NCBI GenBank assembly: GCA_963805715.1
Contig: CAWDVK010000017.1
Coordinates: 62,001 to 126,000 of the forward strand
Length of the DNA stretch: 64,000 nucleotides
Reading direction: 5' to 3'
Source of the DNA: CAWDVK01 sp963805715
GTDB taxonomy: Bacteria > Actinomycetota > Actinomycetes > Streptosporangiales > Streptosporangiaceae
Shown here piece by piece: positions 20,310 to 28,329 of the stretch (within the stretch, counting starts at the first letter, position 1; each line of letters begins with the position of its first letter). Made by a program: the position numbers and the translations under genes. The notes under the pieces were generated by a model, which worked only from the letters and a program-made list of their open reading frames with translations, searched no databases and was not told the origin of the DNA.

Positions 20310-21035
20310 CTACTCGGGCTTTCGGGCTTCCATATAGAGCGTCTGGTCGCGCCGTCGCTCAGTGTCGGGCGCCCCGTGTCGCCGAACTCGCACTCATGAG
20401 GATCGGGGAAGCCACTCGCCTGGAAGAACAGGCAGAGCGTCTCGGTGTCGAACATCGCGCAATGCCGGTGCCAGTAGAAAAGCTCCTGCACGGCCAGCAT
20501 GGCGGTGGGCCGACCGGGATGCCGGTCTTCCAGGTAGCTCCGGTCGCCGGCGTAGGAACGAATCAGCTTGCCCGCATCTGGCACTCCTACGCGAAGAATG
20601 CCGCCCGGCTTCAGTACCCGGTAGCACTCCCGCATGAAGCCGCTCCCGCCTCCAGCGGCAGGTGCTCCAGCAGGTGCTCATGGAACGCAGCATCCACCGA
20701 GTTTGACGCGAAAGGAAGCCGATGAGCCAGGTTCCAGGCAACGTCCACCGGATCGCCTAGCAGATCGATATTGACCCAGCCGTCCTTGCCTTCCCCGCCG
20801 CACCCGAGGTGCCGGCGCAGGCCAGGCTGGCTCGCGAGCATGCTGGCCTTGCGCCGTTCGCGCCCTCGACGAGGTCGGTCAGGATCATCCGCCCGGTACC
20901 CCGGTAGCGCACCGGGACCAGGTGCTTCAGCGCCACCCGGGCGCCTGAGTCGGTCGCCTTTGTCTGCCTCAGCTCATGCTGCCTCGCCCGGGACTGAGCG
21001 AAGTAGGCGGCCAGCACCTCTCGTGAGTCACCCAT
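20310..21035 (-). pseudogene. SAM-dependent methyltransferase (several frameshifts)
   Basis: Three pieces in different frames form one class I methyltransferase: MGDSREVLAAYFAQSRARQH (start ATG 21035), RRHLGCGGEGKDGWVNIDLL with HEHLLEHLP (motif I and post-II region), and MRECYRVLKPGGILRVGVPD. The predicted natural end is QTLYMEARKPE at 20310, which needs one more shift near 20340. Breaks lie near 20840, 20630 and 20340. It follows cysN by 11 bases on the same strand, so it belongs to the wcaJ-cysQDN operon and may methylate a glycan or nucleotide-sugar intermediate. Confidence 0.65.
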
Positions 21036-21046
21036 CTGTAGGCACC

Positions 21047-22354
21047 TCAGCCGGAATCGGTGATCATGGCAGCGCCCACGGTGGCGCTGGTGGCCTCATC
21101 GATCAGGATCAGGCCGCCGGTCATCCGGTTCCGGCTGTAGGGGTCGCAGAACAGCGGCTGGGTGAGCCGCAGCGTCACCCGCCCGATCTCGTTCAGCCCT
21201 AGCTGCGCGGCGGTCTCGTCGCGATGCAGCGTGTTGACGTCCAGCCGGTACTGCAGGTCCCGGACGATGGCCTTCACGGTCCGCGTGGTGTGCTTGACGA
21301 TCAGCCGGCTCTGCGCGGCGAGTGGCCGCGCATCGCTCATCCAGCAGACCATCGCCTCCACGTCCTGGCTGACCTGAGGCTGGTTGTGCGGCCGGCAGAA
21401 GATGTCGCCGCGGGACACGTCAAGGTCATCGTTCAGCAGCAGCGTGACCGACATCGGCGCGAAGGCCTCGGGCACGGGCCCCCGGGCCGTGTCGATCCGC
21501 TCGATCGTGGTGGTCAGCCCGGACGGCAGGTGCATGATCTCATCGCCCGGCTTCAGCACCCCGCCAGCCACCTGGCCGGCGTAGCCGCGGTAATCGTGCA
21601 GCTCCGGGTCGGTGGCCTGATGCGGCCGGATCACGTACTGCACCGGGAACCGGACATCAATCAGGTTGCGGTCGGACGCGATGTGCACGTGCTCCAGGTG
21701 ATGCAGCAGGGATGGCCCGTCATACCAGGGCATGTTCGCTGACCGCTGGACGACGTTGTCGCCATGCAGCGCCGAGATCGGGATAAAGGTCAGGTCACCG
21801 ATCTCCAGTTTCGCCGCGAACGCCGTGAATTCCGCGCTGATCTGCTCGAACACGGCCGCGCTGTAGCCGACCAGGTCCATCTTGTTGACCGCCAGCACCA
21901 GGTGCGGCACCCGCAGCAGGGTGGCGAGAAAGGCATGCCGCCGGCTCTGCTCCGTCAGGCCGTTGCGGGCATCGACGAGCACGATGGCCAGATCGGCGGT
22001 GGAGGCGCCGGTGACCATGTTCCGCGTGTACTGAATGTGGCCGGGAGTATCGGCGATGATGAACTTGCGCCGTGGCGTCGCGAAGTAGCGGTAGGCCACG
22101 TCGATGGTGATGCCCTGCTCTCGCTCCGCGCGCAGGCCGTCGGTGAGGAGCGCCAGGTTGGTGTACTCCTCGCCGCGCTCCCGGCTGGTGCGCTCGACCG
22201 CTGCCAGCTGGTCCTCGAAGATGGCCTTGGAGTCGTACAGCAGGCGCCCGATCAGCGTGCTCTTGCCGTCGTCCACTGAACCGGCTGTGGCCAGCCGGAG
22301 GATATCCATGTACCGGGCGCCGTCAGCTGCCGTGTCGTCCGCTGTCACCGTCAT
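21047..22354 (-). CDS. cysN: Sulfate adenylyltransferase subunit 1 (CysN, no APS-kinase domain)
   Basis: 435 residues. GTPase subunit that drives ATP sulfurylase (CysD) to make APS from sulfate and ATP. G1 is GSVDDGKST at residues 25-33, G3 DTPGH, G4 NKMD, followed by EF-Tu-like beta-barrel domains. The ATG at 22354 overlaps the cysD stop by one base (TGATG). The sequence ends after the beta-barrel, so the CysC APS-kinase domain fused in many actinobacterial CysN proteins (CysNC) is absent; PAPS synthesis needs a cysC elsewhere. It lies in the wcaJ-cysQ-cysD-cysN operon. Confidence 0.95.
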   Translation of the reverse strand: MTVTADDTAADGARYMDILRLATAGSVDDGKSTLIGRLLYDSKAIFEDQLAAVERTSRERGEEYTNLALLTDGLRAEREQGITIDVAYRYFATPRRKFIIADTPGHIQYTRNMVTGASTADLAIVLVDARNGLTEQSRRHAFLATLLRVPHLVLAVNKMDLVGYSAAVFEQISAEFTAFAAKLEIGDLTFIPISALHGDNVVQRSANMPWYDGPSLLHHLEHVHIASDRNLIDVRFPVQYVIRPHQATDPELHDYRGYAGQVAGGVLKPGDEIMHLPSGLTTTIERIDTARGPVPEAFAPMSVTLLLNDDLDVSRGDIFCRPHNQPQVSQDVEAMVCWMSDARPLAAQSRLIVKHTTRTVKAIVRDLQYRLDVNTLHRDETAAQLGLNEIGRVTLRLTQPLFCDPYSRNRMTGGLILIDEATSATVGAAMITDSG

Positions 22355-23271
22355 CAGAAGTAGCCCTCGCGCTTGCGGTCCTCCATGGCGGCCTCGCTGG
22401 CCCGGTCGTCGGCTCGGGTCTGGCCGCGCTCGGTGATCCGGGCCGCCGCGATCTCCGCGATCACCTCGGCCACCGTGGTGGCCGTGGACTCGACCGCGCC
22501 GGTGCACGTCATGTCTCCGACCGTCCGGTACCGGACGGTGGCCTCGAACAACCGCTCATCAGCCGTCCTGGTGACGAACGGGCTATCGGCGAGCAGGATG
22601 CCATCGCGCTCGAAGACCGTCCTGGCGTGGGCGAAGTAGATGGACGGGATCTCCAGCTTCTCCCTGGCCAGGTAGTGCCACACGTCCAGCTCCGTCCAGT
22701 TCGAGAGCGGGAAGACCCGGATGTGCTCGCCCCGGCGGATCCTGGTGTTGTAGACGTTCCAGAGCTCGGGTCGCTGGTTCTTCGGGTCCCACTGGCCGAA
22801 CTCGTCCCGGAAGGAGAAGACGCGCTCCTTGGCGCGCGCCTTCTCCTCATCCCGGCGGGCCCCGCCGAATACCGCGTCGAAGCGGTGCCCGGCGATGGAG
22901 TCGAGCAGCGTCGTCGTCTGCAGCCGGTTCCGGCTGGCCCACCGGCCGGTCTCCTCGGCAGCCCGGCCGGCGTCGATGGACTCCTGTACGGAGCCCACGA
23001 TCAGCCGGGTGCCCAGCTCGGCCACCCTCCGGTCACGGAATTCGAGCACCTCGGCGAAATTGTGGCCGGTGTCGATGTGCATGACGGGGAACGGGATCCG
23101 GGCCGGCCAGAAGGCCCGCTCGGCCAGCGCCAGCATGACGACGGAGTCCTTGCCGCCGGAGAACAGCAGCACCGGCCGCTCGAACTCGGCGGCGACCTCG
23201 CGCATGACGTAGATGGACTCAGCCTCGAGCACGTCGAGCTGGGATAGCAGGTAGTCAGAGCGAGTCAGCAT
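22354..23271 (-). CDS. cysD: Sulfate adenylyltransferase subunit 2 (CysD)
   Basis: 305 residues, the usual length. ATP pyrophosphatase-type catalytic subunit of ATP sulfurylase, partner of CysN. The PP-loop SGGKDS is at residues 38-43. Other family segments include HIDTGHNF, FGGARRDEEKARAKER and the C-terminal DRKREGYF. It begins 15 bases after cysQ and overlaps cysN by one base. Confidence 0.96.
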   Translation of the reverse strand: MLTRSDYLLSQLDVLEAESIYVMREVAAEFERPVLLFSGGKDSVVMLALAERAFWPARIPFPVMHIDTGHNFAEVLEFRDRRVAELGTRLIVGSVQESIDAGRAAEETGRWASRNRLQTTTLLDSIAGHRFDAVFGGARRDEEKARAKERVFSFRDEFGQWDPKNQRPELWNVYNTRIRRGEHIRVFPLSNWTELDVWHYLAREKLEIPSIYFAHARTVFERDGILLADSPFVTRTADERLFEATVRYRTVGDMTCTGAVESTATTVAEVIAEIAAARITERGQTRADDRASEAAMEDRKREGYF

Positions 23272-23286
23272 CAGGCGGGCTCCGGA

Positions 23287-24150
23287 TTACTGGGCATGGA
23301 TGGGACGCATCTGCACGCCTGGGGCCGGTCGACCGCCCTCGGCAGTGCGGATCTCGCTATCCCGGCTGGGTTCAATCCCTGGCATGACGGCGCCGATCGC
23401 CTGGAGCAGCGACGGTGCCAGCCCGGCCGGACTCATCAGGATATCCGGAAGGTACGGCACCGCTTGGTTATACAGCAGCTGCGAGCCGTCCAGCCGGGAG
23501 GCCCGCAGCCCGGCCGCGAGCGCGACGGCGACGGGCGCGGCCGAGTCCCACTCGTACTGGCCGCCGCTGTGCACGTAGGCATCGGCCTCGCCGCTGATCA
23601 CCGCGGCTGCCTTAGCGCCGGCCGAGCCGAGCGGCACCAGCCCGGCACCGAGCAGCTCGGCCAGCCGCTGCACGAACTCAGGCGGCCGGGAGCGGCTCAC
23701 CAGCAGCCGCAGCGGGGCGCCGGTGCCCGCCGGAGCGGGCGGCGGTTCAGCCGTGCTGAGCACGCGGCCCTGTGCCGGCAACGCCACCGCCCCGGCTACC
23801 AGCTGCCCTTGCTCCCAGAGCGCGACGTGCACAGCCCAGTCGCTGCGGCCCGGCTCGCCGAACTCCCTGGTCCCGTCCAGCGGGTCGACAATCCAGACCC
23901 GGCGGGCTGACAGCCGGGCGGGATTGTCGGCGCCCTCCTCGGACAGGACAGCGTCCCGCGGCCGCAGCCGGGTCAGCTCGGCCATCAGGAAATCGTGTGA
24001 CAGCTGGTCGCCGTCGCGGCGCAGCCGGGACGGATCAGCGACCGCCCCGGCGGCGACCCCGTTCTCGTAGTGCGCACGGAGGGTGAGCAGCTGCTGCCCG
24101 GCCGCTACGGCAAGATCACGGGCGAGCGCGTCGTCAGAGATGATTGTCAT
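23287..24150 (-). CDS. cysQ: 3'(2'),5'-bisphosphate nucleotidase (CysQ-like)
   Basis: 287 residues from ATG 24150. Inositol-monophosphatase-fold enzyme that hydrolyses PAP (the by-product of sulfotransferases) and/or PAPS. Metal-site motifs: SEEG at 70-73, VDPLDGTREF at 88-97, and YEWDSAAPVAVA near residue 210. It lies 38 bases after the WcaJ-like gene and directly before cysD, which ties PAP recycling to this polysaccharide locus. An upstream in-frame start would add 28 unconserved residues. Confidence 0.9.
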   Translation of the reverse strand: MTIISDDALARDLAVAAGQQLLTLRAHYENGVAAGAVADPSRLRRDGDQLSHDFLMAELTRLRPRDAVLSEEGADNPARLSARRVWIVDPLDGTREFGEPGRSDWAVHVALWEQGQLVAGAVALPAQGRVLSTAEPPPAPAGTGAPLRLLVSRSRPPEFVQRLAELLGAGLVPLGSAGAKAAAVISGEADAYVHSGGQYEWDSAAPVAVALAAGLRASRLDGSQLLYNQAVPYLPDILMSPAGLAPSLLQAIGAVMPGIEPSRDSEIRTAEGGRPAPGVQMRPIHAQ

Positions 24151-24188
24151 TACCCCACAAAGATCGCGACCAGGCAGTGCGAACCGGG

Positions 24189-25685
24189 CTAGTAAGCTCC
24201 CGAGCCCCGGGTCACCGCTGACCAGGTCTTCCACAGGATCTGCAGATCGAGGACGAATGACCAGTTTTCCACGTAACGCAGATCAAGCCGCACTGATTCC
24301 TCCCAGGACAAGTCAGACCGGCCGTTGACCTGCCAGAGCCCGGTGAGCCCGGGCTGGACCGCCAGCCTGCGGCGGACGTGATCACCGTACCGCGCCGCCT
24401 CCTCGGGCAGGGCGGGTCTCGGGCCGACCAGCGACATGTCCCCCCGCAGCACGTTGAGCAGCTGCGGCAGCTCGTCCACCGACCAGCGCCGCAGCCGGGC
24501 GCCCACCTTCGTGACCCGCGGGTCCTTGCGGATCTTGAAGAGCACGGCACCGGTCTCGTTGAGCTCAGCCAGCTGGTGCTTGCGCTCCTCGGCGTCGAGC
24601 ACCATGGTCCGGAACTTGTACAAGGTGAACGACCGGCCATCCCGGCCCACCCTGACCTGGCGGAACAAGGCAGGGCCGCCGTCGGAGCAGCGGATGATCG
24701 CGGCCACGGCCAGCAGCAGCGGGCTCAGCAGCACGAGCGCTGAGGCCGCGCAGGCCCGGTCAAAGGCGGTCTTGATCAGACGGCGGGCCCCGGTGAACTC
24801 CGGATGATCCATGTGCAGCAGCGGCAGGCCAGCCACCGGCCGGATCGTCGTCCGCGGCCCGGCGACGTCCAGCAGCGCGGGGGCGACGCACAGGTCGGTG
24901 CCCGTCTTCTCCAGTTCCCAGGCCAGCTCCCGCAGCCGCACGCCGCTCATCTCCGGGCAGGCGAGCACGGCGACGGTGTCGGCATCGAACCGCTCGACAA
25001 CGCCGGCGACGCCGCTCAGGCCCTGGATCACCGGCAGATCGCCGACACCGGCGGATTCGCCCCCGCCGGTCACGCAGGCAGCGACGACCTGCAGGCCGTG
25101 ATAGGTCTCCCGGTTCAGCACGGCGACCAGGTCGGCCACCACATGCGTGTGCCCGACGATGACAACCTTGCGCATGAAGCTGCCGAGCTGGCGGCGCTTG
25201 TGCAGCCTTTTGCGCAGCGCGAAGCGGGCGAGCAGGTCCAGGATGGTGACCGAGGGAAGGGCGACCACGACGTATCCCCGCGCGAGGTCCGCCTTGCTGG
25301 CGTAGGCCAGAACCGCCACGCCGGCCGTGAGGCAGACACCGGCATTGAGCACCCGGCGGAACTCATCAGAGCCCACGCCGATGAACCGGGAATCGTAGCC
25401 CCCGGCCAGCCCGACGGCGATCAGCCACAGCACGGGCAGCGCCAGGCTGTACAGCAGGTACGGCCCGGATATACCGCTGCCGAAGCGAACCTCGAACGCC
25501 ATCACGCCGGCCGCCAGGGCGCAGAGGGCGTCGGCGATGCCGGCCTGCCGCAGGTAGCGGCTTGTCCAGGAGACAGAACTCCGGGTTCCGGGCCTGGCGG
25601 CGGCCCGGTCCGCGCTCCAGCGGTCAGTGATGGCTGACTGACCGGCCACCGCGCCCCTTCCGCCCCGCTCCGCGCCGCCTTGCAC
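24189..25685 (-). CDS. Undecaprenyl-phosphate sugar-1-phosphate transferase (WcaJ/CpsE type)
   Basis: 498 residues, a polyprenyl-glycosylphosphotransferase that starts repeat-unit assembly by moving sugar-1-phosphate onto undecaprenyl phosphate at the membrane. Four or five N-terminal helices (about 45-160) precede a CoA-binding-like middle domain (VVIVGHTHVVADLV). A last helix near 305 leads to the catalytic domain with YKFRTM, DELPQLLNVLRGDMSLVGPR and PGLTGLWQVNGRSDLSWEE. The start GTG is at 25685. It is the first gene of the operon with cysQ, cysD, cysN and a methyltransferase. The sugar cannot be told from sequence; glucose- or galactose-phosphate is usual. Confidence 0.92.
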   Translation of the reverse strand: MQGGAERGGRGAVAGQSAITDRWSADRAAARPGTRSSVSWTSRYLRQAGIADALCALAAGVMAFEVRFGSGISGPYLLYSLALPVLWLIAVGLAGGYDSRFIGVGSDEFRRVLNAGVCLTAGVAVLAYASKADLARGYVVVALPSVTILDLLARFALRKRLHKRRQLGSFMRKVVIVGHTHVVADLVAVLNRETYHGLQVVAACVTGGGESAGVGDLPVIQGLSGVAGVVERFDADTVAVLACPEMSGVRLRELAWELEKTGTDLCVAPALLDVAGPRTTIRPVAGLPLLHMDHPEFTGARRLIKTAFDRACAASALVLLSPLLLAVAAIIRCSDGGPALFRQVRVGRDGRSFTLYKFRTMVLDAEERKHQLAELNETGAVLFKIRKDPRVTKVGARLRRWSVDELPQLLNVLRGDMSLVGPRPALPEEAARYGDHVRRRLAVQPGLTGLWQVNGRSDLSWEESVRLDLRYVENWSFVLDLQILWKTWSAVTRGSGAY

Positions 25686-25875
25686 GCTGCGCTGCCAGGA
25701 ACCGGCTGCGCGCTATGCCAGCGCCCGCCCAGCAGTGGCCGCGTGCCTACTGGTGACATGACGCGCAGCGATATCAGGAGGTTGACAGGCATTAAGGATG
25801 CTGATGTGAATCTTAGGAAATGAGGGCGCTTGTCGCAGCTCAGCGAGGCAATCGACCGACTGCGGTCCAGTCGGG

Positions 25876-26466
25876 TCAGTCGGGTCGTGCCGCGCGATCG
25901 TGGAACTCGTTCTGCGCGGCGGCCAGACCCTGGCCGATCAGGGTCTCGGCAGCATCGGCGGCGCGGCTCAGCAGCAGCGGAAGCTCGGCTCGCTCGGCGG
26001 CGGAAAAATCATGCAGAACGAAATCCGCCGGGTCCATCCGGCCCGGCGGCCGGCCAATGCCCACCCGCACCCGGTAGTAGTCGCGGGTGCCGAGCGCGGC
26101 CGTCACCGAGCGGAGTCCGTTGTGGCCGTTATCGCCGCCGCCAAGCTTCAGCCTGATGCTGCCGGACGGGAGGTCCAGCTCATCGTGGATCACCACGATG
26201 CGATCCGGCGGAAGCTTGTAGAAGGCGCGCACCGAGGCCAGCGGGCCGCCGGACAGGTTCATGAACGTCATCGGCTTGGCCAGGGTGACAGGCGATCCGG
26301 CCAGCCTGCCCTCGGCCAGCTGCGCGCGGGAGCGGTCGCGCCGAAACCGCGCGCCGGCGCGGTCCGCCAGCACGTCCGCCACCATGAAGCCGGCGTTATG
26401 CCGGTTGCCGGCGTACTGCGGACCCGGATTGCCCAGGCCCGCGACGAGCCAGCGCTGATCGGCCAT
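25876..26466 (-). CDS. pth: Peptidyl-tRNA hydrolase
   Basis: 196 residues. Releases peptides from prematurely dropped peptidyl-tRNA in the cytoplasm. Family motifs: VAGLGNPGPQYAGNRHNAGF (residues 8-27, catalytic His23), KPMTFMNLSGG and GGDNGHNGLRS. It follows rplY and prs in the usual actinobacterial order. Confidence 0.96.
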   Translation of the reverse strand: MADQRWLVAGLGNPGPQYAGNRHNAGFMVADVLADRAGARFRRDRSRAQLAEGRLAGSPVTLAKPMTFMNLSGGPLASVRAFYKLPPDRIVVIHDELDLPSGSIRLKLGGGDNGHNGLRSVTAALGTRDYYRVRVGIGRPPGRMDPADFVLHDFSAAERAELPLLLSRAADAAETLIGQGLAAAQNEFHDRAARPD

Positions 26467-26589
26467 GTGGTTTCACCTCGGGCCAGCGGTCGGTCCGCCA
26501 CTTCCTGGCCGGCCGCGCGGCGGCTCAGCGCCGGGCAGCCAGCCCGGGCTCAGTCAGGACGTGCCGCGGCCGGGCAGGGCCGGCAGGCC

Positions 26590-27276
26590 TCAGCCGGGCT
26601 CCTGAGCAGGAGGCTCAGCTGACCCCTCGGCAGCGGGCGCGGCCGGGGGCTCACCCTCCACGGCCGCCGGGACCGCCTCACCAGCAGGCTGCTCCTCGCC
26701 CTCGGGCAGGCCAAGCTCGGCTTCCATCTGCTCGGCCGTCGGCGCCGAGATGACGTGCAGGACCAGGATGTCCGGCTCGACGGCCAGCGTCACGCCGCGG
26801 GGCAGGGTGAGATCACCGGCATGCAGGGACGCGCCGAGCGCCATGCCGCCGACGTTGACCTCGATCTCCGGCGGGATATTGGTGGCCTCGGCTTCCACGG
26901 TGATCTGCACAAGCTGCTGGTCCAGCAGGCCGTCGGGCGTCACCTCGCCGGTCACCGTCAGCGGAATGTCGACAGTGACCTTCTCGCCGCGGCGGACCAG
27001 GATCAGGTCGACGTGCTCGACCGTGCCCAGGATCGGGTCACGCTGGACCGCCTTGGGCAGGGCCAGCTGGCTGCCGCCGGGCAGGCCCTCCAGCCGGATC
27101 AGGACGTTGGCGGTGCGGAGCGCGAGCAGCACGTCGTGGCCGGGCAGGCTGACGTGCCGCGTCTCGGTTCCGTGCCCGTACAGAATGGCGGGAACCCGGC
27201 CCGCGCGCCGCACCTGGCGGGCTGGGCCCTTGCCGAACTCCGCGCGCGGCTCGGCTGCGATACGTACCTCGGCCAC
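26590..27276 (-). CDS. rplY: 50S ribosomal protein L25/general stress protein Ctc
   Basis: 228 residues: an N-terminal L25 domain that binds 5S rRNA (EFGKGPARQVRRAGRVPAIL, then HVSLPGHDV) and a C-terminal TL5/Ctc beta domain (GEVTPDGLLDQQLVQITVEA). It ends in an acidic Ala/Glu/Pro tail, as is common in actinobacteria. It lies between prs and pth. Confidence 0.95.
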   Translation of the reverse strand: MAEVRIAAEPRAEFGKGPARQVRRAGRVPAILYGHGTETRHVSLPGHDVLLALRTANVLIRLEGLPGGSQLALPKAVQRDPILGTVEHVDLILVRRGEKVTVDIPLTVTGEVTPDGLLDQQLVQITVEAEATNIPPEIEVNVGGMALGASLHAGDLTLPRGVTLAVEPDILVLHVISAPTAEQMEAELGLPEGEEQPAGEAVPAAVEGEPPAAPAAEGSAEPPAQEPG

Positions 27277-27351
27277 AGTGGCACTCCTTGTGACGACCAG
27301 AAAAATCCTTGCGCAGTCTAGCCGACGCGACCGCCTGCGCGTTCCCCGCTG

Positions 27352-28329
27352 TCAGCTCTGCCCGTCGAACAGGCTGGTCACCGATCCATCGCTGAACACC
27401 TCGCTGATGGCGCGGGCCAGCAGCGGGGCAATCGACAGGACGGTCAGCTTGTCGAACCGCTTCTCGTTCGATATCGGCAGCGTGTTGGTGACGATGACCT
27501 CGCTGACCCGGGAATTCTTCAGCAGGTCCACGGCCGACCCGGACAGCACGCCATGCGTCGCGGTCACGATGACCTGCGCGGCGCCCTGCTCGAACAGCGT
27601 CTCGGCCGCGTTCACGATCGTGGCCCCGGTATCGATCATGTCGTCCACCAGGATGCAAGTCCGCCCGGCCACCTGCCCGACGACCTCGAGCACCTTGACC
27701 TGGTTGGCGACGTCCGGATCCCGGCGCTTGTGGATGATGGCCAGCGGGCAGCCGAGCCGGTCCGTCCACCGCTCGCAGACGCGCACGCGGCCGGCGTCCG
27801 GCGCCACCACCGTGACTCCGGACACGTCCAGCTTCGCCTCCAGGTAGGAAGCCAGGATGGGCAGCGCGAACAGGTGGTCGACCGGGCCATCGAAGAAGCC
27901 CTGGATCTGCGCCGTGTGCAAGTCGACCGCCATCAGCCGGTCGGCGCCTGCGGTCCGGAACAGGTCGGCCATCAGCCGGGCCGAGATCGGCTCACGGCCC
28001 CGGCTCTTCTTGTCCTGCCTGGCGTAGCCGAAGAACGGGGCGACCACGGTGATCCGCTTGGCTGACGCGCGCTTCAGCGCGTCGACCATGATCAGCTGCT
28101 CCATGATCCACTGATTGATCGGCGCGGTGTGGCTCTGCAGGACGAAGGCATCGCTGCCGCGTACTGACTCCAGGAACCGGACGAAGATCTCGCCGCTGGC
28201 AAAGTCATAGAGCGTCGTCGGTGTCGGCTCGATGCCCAGGCAGCCGGCGATCTCGGTGCCAAGCTCGGGAAAGGCCCGGCCGGAGAAGAGCATCATCTTC
28301 TTCTCGCCGGAGACGGTAATGCCAGTCAC
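27352..28329 (-). CDS. prs: Ribose-phosphate pyrophosphokinase (PRPP synthetase)
   Basis: 325 residues. Makes PRPP from ribose-5-phosphate and ATP. Motifs: FSGRAFPELGTEIA, YARQDKKSRGREPIS, VDLHTAQIQGFF and the PRPP-binding loop CILVDDMIDTGATI. The GTG start at 28329 overlaps the glmU stop as GTGA; a longer in-frame extension into glmU is a read-through artefact. Confidence 0.96.
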   Translation of the reverse strand: MTGITVSGEKKMMLFSGRAFPELGTEIAGCLGIEPTPTTLYDFASGEIFVRFLESVRGSDAFVLQSHTAPINQWIMEQLIMVDALKRASAKRITVVAPFFGYARQDKKSRGREPISARLMADLFRTAGADRLMAVDLHTAQIQGFFDGPVDHLFALPILASYLEAKLDVSGVTVVAPDAGRVRVCERWTDRLGCPLAIIHKRRDPDVANQVKVLEVVGQVAGRTCILVDDMIDTGATIVNAAETLFEQGAAQVIVTATHGVLSGSAVDLLKNSRVSEVIVTNTLPISNEKRFDKLTVLSIAPLLARAISEVFSDGSVTSLFDGQS

